The translations under genes were made by a program, and so were the position numbers. Below, piece after piece: positions 6,947-10,805 of a stretch of DNA of 10,805 bases. Within the stretch, counting starts at the first letter, position 1, and each line of letters opens with the position of its first letter. Source of the stretch: Mariprofundus sp. (lineage in GTDB: Bacteria > Pseudomonadota > Zetaproteobacteria > Mariprofundales > Mariprofundaceae); NCBI GenBank assembly GCA_021772845.1, contig JAJFLF010000266.1, positions 1-10,805 of the forward strand. Reading direction: 5' to 3'. The notes beneath the pieces were generated by a model. That model was not told where the DNA came from, did not search any database, and saw only the letters and a program-made list of their open reading frames with translations.

Positions 6947-7630
6947 TTACGTTTTTCTTCGCACATCCCAATCACCAAACAGTGTAGAACCCACACGCAC
7001 CATGGTAGAACCTTCCGCTATCGCAAGCTTGTAATCACCACTCATACCCATGCACAACTCTAACGATGCGATGCCAGCAAGGCTTCCATCCATAAGTGTT
7101 TCCCGCAAGCTACGCATAGCCCGGAATGCCTGGCTTGCATCTCCACCTCTAGGCGCCATGCACATCAGACCCACCAGCTGCAAACCATCAACCTGCATCA
7201 ACTTAGTCGTAAATTCAGCCAGATCATCAGGCCTGATACCGTGCTGATTCGGCACATCTGCAATATTCACCTGAATCAATACAGGCAGGGAGTTTTCAGT
7301 TTCCGGTCGTTTTCCATCCCGTTCTCTTACATGCTTCGCTACAGCCTGAGCCGTTTCCAGATTTTCACAGCTATGCCACATAGACGCATGCCGCCCGACA
7401 TATTTGGCTTTATTTTTCTGCACAGGCCCAATCATATGCCATTCGCAATCCGGCCAGCGGCTAGCACGATCTCTCAGATTCTGGGCACGAGATTCACCAA
7501 AATGTATCTGTCCGCCATCAATCAGTATTTGAACCGCTTCATCCGGTGCATATTTACTCACGGCCAGCAGTTTCACAGCAGCCTTGTTAAGCTCATCTGT
7601 CAGCGCATGCCAACGTGCAATCAGCTCCAC
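6947..7630 (-). CDS. yggS: YggS/PROSC family pyridoxal-5'-phosphate homeostasis protein
   Basis: This cytoplasmic PLP-binding protein of the alanine-racemase-N fold buffers and delivers pyridoxal phosphate; it has no established catalytic reaction. The PLP lysine is K26 in L-L-A-V-S-K (21-26). Further family marks are I-H-F-G-E-S (42-47), W-H-M-I-G-P-V-Q-K-N-K (64-74), and the C-terminal phosphate-binding region M-G-M-S-G-D-Y-K-L-A-I-A-E-G-S-T-M-V-R-V-G (about 194-214). The start is GTG at 7630, directly after the TAG of recR and in the same frame. GGGG lies six nt upstream of it. The N-terminus is short: 25 residues precede the PLP lysine, against 35 in E. coli YggS, and the missing part corresponds mostly to the loop after the first helix. 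An earlier start is impossible without passing the recR stop. The total length of 227 is close to normal. Confidence 0.93.
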   Translation of the reverse strand: MELIARWHALTDELNKAAVKLLAVSKYAPDEAVQILIDGGQIHFGESRAQNLRDRASRWPDCEWHMIGPVQKNKAKYVGRHASMWHSCENLETAQAVAKHVRERDGKRPETENSLPVLIQVNIADVPNQHGIRPDDLAEFTTKLMQVDGLQLVGLMCMAPRGGDASQAFRAMRSLRETLMDGSLAGIASLELCMGMSGDYKLAIAEGSTMVRVGSTLFGDWDVRRKT

Positions 7631-8263
7631 CTATAACCCCGTCTGGTCCCACAAAATACGCTGATCCATTGCCCTGCTCAATGTATGTTCATCAAGATAT
7701 TCCAGTTCACCACCCTCAGGCACGCCACGGGCTATTCGCGATACTTTCACATCACAAGACTGATACCGATTAGCCAAATAATGGGCTGTCGCCTCACCAT
7801 CCACTGTTGCACTAGTCGCAAGAATCAACTCTGTGACGCTGGCCTGCTCATGATTTGTAATGCGTTTGTCCAAAGCGGCCATATTCAACTGATCAGGTCC
7901 CATGCCATCAATCGGGCTCAAACGCCCATGCAACACATGATAACTACCACGATAGCCTTGACCACGTTCCATCATCAATACATCAACCGGCTGCTCTACC
8001 AGACATACTGTAGAGGCATCACGCTTTCCATCATCACAAAATTGACAGCGCCCCTGCTCAGCAAAACAACCACACACATCACAAAAGCCCACCTGCTGAT
8101 GCAGGCTGATTAACGCTTCTGCCAACTGTGTGGCATCCGAGGCTGGGCGAGAAAGCAAATTCAAACCCAGTCTCATCGCCGTTTTAGGACCAACGCCGGG
8201 CAATGACGACAACATTTCCATCACCCGCCCCAAAGGGGCCGGTACGCCCGGCAGATGGATCAA
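7631..8263 (-). CDS. recR: recombination mediator protein RecR
   Basis: RecR acts with RecF and RecO to load RecA onto SSB-coated single-stranded DNA at gaps and stalled forks. The 210 residues (family about 200) show every domain in order. A helix-hairpin-helix, L-P-G-V-G-P-K-T-A-M-R-L, lies at 21-32. A four-cysteine zinc finger uses C61, C64, C73 and C76. A Toprim domain begins at C-L-V-E-Q-P-V-D (87-94) and includes Y-R-G-S-Y-H-V-L-H-G-R-L-S-P-I-D-G (104-120). A Walker-B-like C-terminal tail closes the protein. The start codon is TTG (8263-8261), sharing four bases with the ybaB TGA stop. No other start fits without cutting into the region before the HhH. dnaX-ybaB-recR is one of the most conserved bacterial gene orders. 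Confidence 0.96.
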   Translation of the reverse strand: MIHLPGVPAPLGRVMEMLSSLPGVGPKTAMRLGLNLLSRPASDATQLAEALISLHQQVGFCDVCGCFAEQGRCQFCDDGKRDASTVCLVEQPVDVLMMERGQGYRGSYHVLHGRLSPIDGMGPDQLNMAALDKRITNHEQASVTELILATSATVDGEATAHYLANRYQSCDVKVSRIARGVPEGGELEYLDEHTLSRAMDQRILWDQTGL

Positions 8264-8574
8264 AGAGAGAAACCCGGTGGCAATGGCATGCCAGCCATCA
8301 AACCTTTCTGCTTATCTTTCTGCGTATCAGCTACTTTCTGAGATGCCTGATTCACAGCTGCAGCCATCAAATCTTCAATCAAACCCTTGTCCTGCTCTTC
8401 CCATAATGCGGCATCAATATCGACTTTGCGTACCATCTGGTCACCCGTCATCATCACCTTGACCATGCCGCCGCCAGCTTCACCGTACACTTCCATTTCC
8501 GCCATTTCAGCCTGCATAGACTTCATATCTTCCTGCATTTTCTTGGCCTGCTGCATCATTTTACCAATATTCAT
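8260..8574 (-). CDS. ybaB: YbaB/EbfC family nucleoid-associated DNA-binding protein
   Basis: This small cytoplasmic DNA-binding protein forms dimers shaped like tweezers and influences nucleoid structure and gene expression. The 104 residues match the family (about 100-110). It has the methionine- and lysine-rich N-terminal helix M-N-I-G-K-M-M-Q-Q-A-K-K-M-Q-E-D-M (1-17), the beta segment with V-Y-G-E-A-G-G-G-M-V-K-V (29-40), the V-D-I-D dyad and the helix L-I-E-D-L-M-A-A-A-V-N-Q-A. The C-terminus ends G-M-P-L-P-P-G-F-S-L, the usual family ending. The ATG overlaps the dnaX stop as ATGA and the stop overlaps the recR TTG, so all three are coupled. Confidence 0.96.
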   Translation of the reverse strand: MNIGKMMQQAKKMQEDMKSMQAEMAEMEVYGEAGGGMVKVMMTGDQMVRKVDIDAALWEEQDKGLIEDLMAAAVNQASQKVADTQKDKQKGLMAGMPLPPGFSL

Positions 8575-10376
8575 TCATTATCTCCTATCTCTACACCGGC
8601 GGGTAACACCTTAACCAGCTTAGCATCCATCTCTTTCAGCAATGCCTGCACATGCGGATCACCTTCGGCACCCTTTCGCAAACGCGCTTCTTCCATTTTC
8701 ACCTGTTTGGCACGCTCTTGTGATAGTGATTCACCCTGATGCTGTTGTACCGATTCCCACAACACTTCGCGACCCAACCACTCAGCAAAGACCATGCGAT
8801 CAGGCGCAGAAATGACACTCTCCTCATATTTAGTCAAACCAAGTCGCACTCTTTTCTCACTAAACTCTCCACAGACCACATGATCCAACCTGGCTGACAA
8901 ACCCGGCTTCACAGGCCCGAATGCTTCTACAGCCTGCTCCCATGTGGTGAATCTCTTGCTATCCGGATCGTCCTGCTGATGCAGCGGCAAATCATCGCCA
9001 GCTTGTTCTACACTCGCTTTATCAAGCGCTCTGCTTTCAGCCTTGGTTACTACTGCTGTCGCGATAGCTTGAACGTCAACAGCATTTTCTCTGCTCTCTT
9101 CAATACCCCTATATGGCGGTGGTGTATGTTGCTCAGTATCTGAGGCCATTGATTCAGATCGTTCTGAATCAGAGCGATTCGATTCAGAACACTTCGCTTC
9201 GGAACCAACCGAACCCGAACGACCAGAATCTACTTGATCTGAGCTTGAACCTATTCCTGCCTGTGAAGGTTCAGCACCTACCACTTCAGAAATTGCATTT
9301 AAACCACACAAACGCATCAGCACCATTTCGGCACCCATGCGCTCATCCACCAGTACCAAATCACGAATCCCCTGCAACAACACCTGATAACGCAGATCCA
9401 GAGCTTGTGCGTTTAACCGCCCATATTGCTGAGCCAACCAATCACGGTGCTCTGCATCAATTTCCGCATCCAACAGTCCTGCATCCACCTGCATGCAGGC
9501 CAGCTGATGCCATAAACGGCTTAATTCTTCTAACAGAGAGCGTACACCATAACCACTTGCAACCGCATCCCGGAAACGTTGCAGAGCCAAAGCAGCATCT
9601 GCTGCAAACACCGCCTCAGATAGAGCTCTGTTCAGTGCATAACCTACTAAACCCAACGCTGATGTTACATCGCTGGCTTTCAGATGCTCACGCGAATAGG
9701 CCAACACCCGTTCAGATAGAGATAGCGCATCACGCACACTGCCATCGGCAGCCTGTGCAATCGCTGCTAATGCATCATCATCAGCACGAATAGATTCCGC
9801 TTCGAATACATGTTTGAGATAATCGCGTATTTCACCCTGCCCTAAACGACGCAAATCAAAACGCTGACAACGCGAACGCACCGTTACCGGCAATTTATCC
9901 GATTCTGTCGTCGCCAGAATAAACAGTACATGCGCAGGCGGCTCTTCCAGCGTTTTCAATAACGCATTAAACGCATTCTTGGACAACATATGCGCTTCAT
10001 CAATAATATATACTTTGGTTTTCAGCGTTGTGGGTGGATAACGTACACCATCAAGAATTTCGCGCACATCATCAACACCGGTATGGCTGGCGGCATCCAT
10101 TTCCTGCACATCCAGATTGGCACCATCGGCAATACTTTTACAAGCTGCACACTCTCCACAGGGCTCACCAGTGGTAGAGGTTTCACAGTTCACCGCCATC
10201 GCCATCAGCCTGGCAATGGTTGTTTTACCCACCCCACGAATACCGCATAGCAGATAAGCATGCGCTAAATTACCGCTAAGCAAAGCATTTTTAAGGGTGC
10301 GAACCACCACATCCTGACCAACAAGATCAGCGAATTTCTGCGGTCGCCAGCGCCGCGCTAGTACCAAATAAGACAT
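8571..10376 (-). CDS. dnaX: DNA polymerase III subunits gamma/tau
   Basis: This is the AAA+ ATPase motor of the replicative clamp loader. The full-length tau form also ties the loader to polymerase and helicase. The 601 residues start S-Y-L-V-L-A-R-R-W-R-P-Q-K-F. Walker A is G-I-R-G-V-G-K-T (45-52). The zinc cysteines are C64, C73, C76 and C79. Walker B is V-Y-I-I-D-E-A-H (122-129). Sensor 1 A-T-T-E is at 155-158, and the S-R-C arginine-finger motif at 168-170. Domain III follows to about 360. A serine-, glutamate- and arginine-rich linker covers about 362-440, then a tau-like C-terminal domain runs to the end. I find no A-rich slippery heptamer of the E. coli A-AAA-AAG type in the linker, so a gamma form by that route is not supported. 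The ATG at 10376 is preceded by GAG at about 8-10 nt. Confidence 0.96.
   Translation of the reverse strand: MSYLVLARRWRPQKFADLVGQDVVVRTLKNALLSGNLAHAYLLCGIRGVGKTTIARLMAMAVNCETSTTGEPCGECAACKSIADGANLDVQEMDAASHTGVDDVREILDGVRYPPTTLKTKVYIIDEAHMLSKNAFNALLKTLEEPPAHVLFILATTESDKLPVTVRSRCQRFDLRRLGQGEIRDYLKHVFEAESIRADDDALAAIAQAADGSVRDALSLSERVLAYSREHLKASDVTSALGLVGYALNRALSEAVFAADAALALQRFRDAVASGYGVRSLLEELSRLWHQLACMQVDAGLLDAEIDAEHRDWLAQQYGRLNAQALDLRYQVLLQGIRDLVLVDERMGAEMVLMRLCGLNAISEVVGAEPSQAGIGSSSDQVDSGRSGSVGSEAKCSESNRSDSERSESMASDTEQHTPPPYRGIEESRENAVDVQAIATAVVTKAESRALDKASVEQAGDDLPLHQQDDPDSKRFTTWEQAVEAFGPVKPGLSARLDHVVCGEFSEKRVRLGLTKYEESVISAPDRMVFAEWLGREVLWESVQQHQGESLSQERAKQVKMEEARLRKGAEGDPHVQALLKEMDAKLVKVLPAGVEIGDNE
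9150..9190 (-). repeat. overlapping inverted repeats in the dnaX linker (two alternative hairpins)
   Basis: GATTCAGA occurs at 9151-9158 and again at 9181-9188, and its reverse complement TCTGAATC lies between them at 9163-9170. The centre arm can pair left, giving a 9-bp stem at 9150-9171 with a TCGT tetraloop. It can also pair right, giving a 10-bp stem at 9161-9190 with a 10-nt loop. The two exclude each other. The repeats encode Ser-Glu/Asp-Arg codons of the linker. Confidence 0.75.
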
Positions 10377-10412
10377 GCGAGCACTCTACGGTTTGCCCTC
10401 AGCCGCGCAATG

Positions 10413-10442
10413 ACTGGTACAATTAAAGTTATGAAAACCAGT
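10413..10442 (+). promoter_or_regulatory. extended -10 promoter candidate for prfC, within a short dyad
   Basis: TGGTACAAT (10415-10423) contains an extended -10 element TG-n followed by TACAAT, 5/6 to the TATAAT consensus. A possible -35 TTGCCC at 10393-10398 is spaced 19 nt, longer than ideal, which an extended -10 can tolerate. Transcription would start near 10430. ACTGGT (10413-10418) and ACCAGT (10437-10442) form an inverted repeat spanning the -10 and the start, possibly an operator or chance. I see no equally good dnaX promoter on the other strand. Confidence 0.4.
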
Positions 10443-10538
10443 AAGACATTCATAAATGCCTATGATTTGGATACACTGCGCGCCATTAAAGAGATAGCGT
10501 TAAAAACGACATCTCCTATTACCATGAGGAACCCATGA
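10431..10538 (+). CDS. possible small upstream ORF (35 codons) overlapping the prfC start
   Basis: ATG 10431 opens a 35-residue frame starting M-K-T-S-K-T-F-I-N-A-Y-D-L-D and ending M-R-N-P. Its TGA (10536-10538) overlaps the prfC ATG as ATGA, the classic coupling arrangement. No real Shine-Dalgarno precedes it, but the predicted transcription start falls almost on its ATG, so leaderless translation is conceivable. It resembles no family I know, has no hydrophobic segment and may be chance. If real, it would be a leader peptide coupling to prfC. Confidence 0.25.
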   Translation: MKTSKTFINAYDLDTLRAIKEIALKTTSPITMRNP

Positions 10539-10805
10539 GCTTTTCCACTGAAATCGCAAAACGTCGCACCTTTGGCATTATCTCGCATCCGGATGCGGGT
10601 AAAACAACGCTGACAGAAAAACTATTGATGTTCGGTGGCGCTATTCAGATGGCCGGCGCTGTAAAGGCCCGTAAAGCCAGCAGGCACGCCACGTCCGACT
10701 GGATGAAAATTGAGCAAGAACGTGGCATTTCCGTGGCATCCTCTGTGATGAAATTCAATTATGTAAGCGGCGGCAAAGACTTTGAAGTCAATCTGCTCGA
10801 CACCC
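10535..10805 (+). CDS. prfC: peptide chain release factor 3 (partial, N-terminal 90 codons)
   Basis: This translational GTPase removes RF1 and RF2 from the ribosome after peptide release. Only the N-terminus of a protein of about 520-530 residues is inside the window. It starts M-S-F-S-T-E-I-A-K-R-R-T-F-G-I-I, typical of RF3. The P-loop G1 is H-P-D-A-G-K-T-T (18-25). The family segment G-A-V-K-A-R-K is at 41-47, then S-D-W-M-K-I-E-Q-E-R-G-I-S-V (54-67) holds the G2 threonine/serine region, and the window cuts off at N-L-L-D-T, the beginning of the G3 D-T-P-G-H box. ATG 10535 is the only start after an in-frame TAA at 10487. GAGGA at 10526-10530 is its ribosome binding site with a tight 4-nt spacer. 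It is transcribed divergently from dnaX. Confidence 0.96.
   Translation, partial: MSFSTEIAKRRTFGIISHPDAGKTTLTEKLLMFGGAIQMAGAVKARKASRHATSDWMKIEQERGISVASSVMKFNYVSGGKDFEVNLLDT

Noticed and set aside
9113..9793. 226-codon open frame on the plus strand, antisense to dnaX
   Set aside because: It lies wholly opposite well-supported dnaX codons, its His/Pro/Leu-rich composition is that of a shadow frame, and it has no recognisable domain.
1..10805. Mobile elements, CRISPR arrays, tRNA or rRNA genes, defence or biosynthetic clusters
   Set aside because: I saw no transposase, terminal repeats, regularly spaced repeats, cloverleaf or rRNA-like sequence; almost all of the window is accounted for by conserved chromosomal genes.

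Overview
The window holds ordinary chromosomal DNA of a Gram-negative bacterium, most likely a proteobacterium. Eleven genes run on the minus strand and one partial gene (prfC) runs divergently on the plus strand at the right edge. The gene order dnaX-ybaB-recR and the neighbourhood yggS-proC-yggT are conserved proteobacterial arrangements. The pyruvate dehydrogenase E1 is the split alpha/beta type seen in Alphaproteobacteria, Zetaproteobacteria and many other phyla, not the single-chain AceE usual in Gamma- and Betaproteobacteria. A lineage outside the classical Gamma/Beta groups is therefore plausible. A zetaproteobacterium is my guess, but the sequence alone does not prove it.

Layout in the direction of transcription, right to left. 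A tightly packed minus-strand run starts with dnaX (10376) and continues through ybaB, recR, yggS, proC and yggT. It then passes into three membrane glycosylation genes: an ArnT/PMT-like GT-C transferase, an ArnC/GtrB-like GT2 transferase and a UPF0104 flippase-like protein, ending at 2219. Junctions are overlaps of 1-4 nt, direct abutment, or gaps of at most about 50 nt, so one polycistronic transcript is likely. A gap of about 280 nt (1940-2218) follows, then a second unit, pdhA-pdhB, whose pdhB runs off the left edge. At the right edge prfC (release factor 3) starts at 10535, and the 158-nt gap between it and dnaX holds a plausible extended -10 promoter and a possible 35-codon ORF.

How the genes work together. 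The right part is DNA replication and repair (clamp-loader ATPase, nucleoid-associated YbaB, RecR). The middle is PLP homeostasis, proline synthesis and the small membrane protein YggT. The left part of the long operon could form a short envelope pathway: GT2 loads a sugar on a polyprenyl phosphate, a membrane protein may flip it, and the GT-C enzyme transfers it to a periplasmic acceptor. PdhA/PdhB form the E1 component that feeds acetyl-CoA.

The most notable observations are: an in-frame ochre codon at codon 6 of pdhB, directly behind a well-formed Shine-Dalgarno and ATG; a recR/yggS junction where one TAG separates two genes in the same frame; a possible leaderless small ORF overlapping the prfC start; and two mutually exclusive hairpins in the serine-rich linker of dnaX. 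I see no mobile elements, CRISPR, tRNA or rRNA, and no clear defence or novel multi-gene system.
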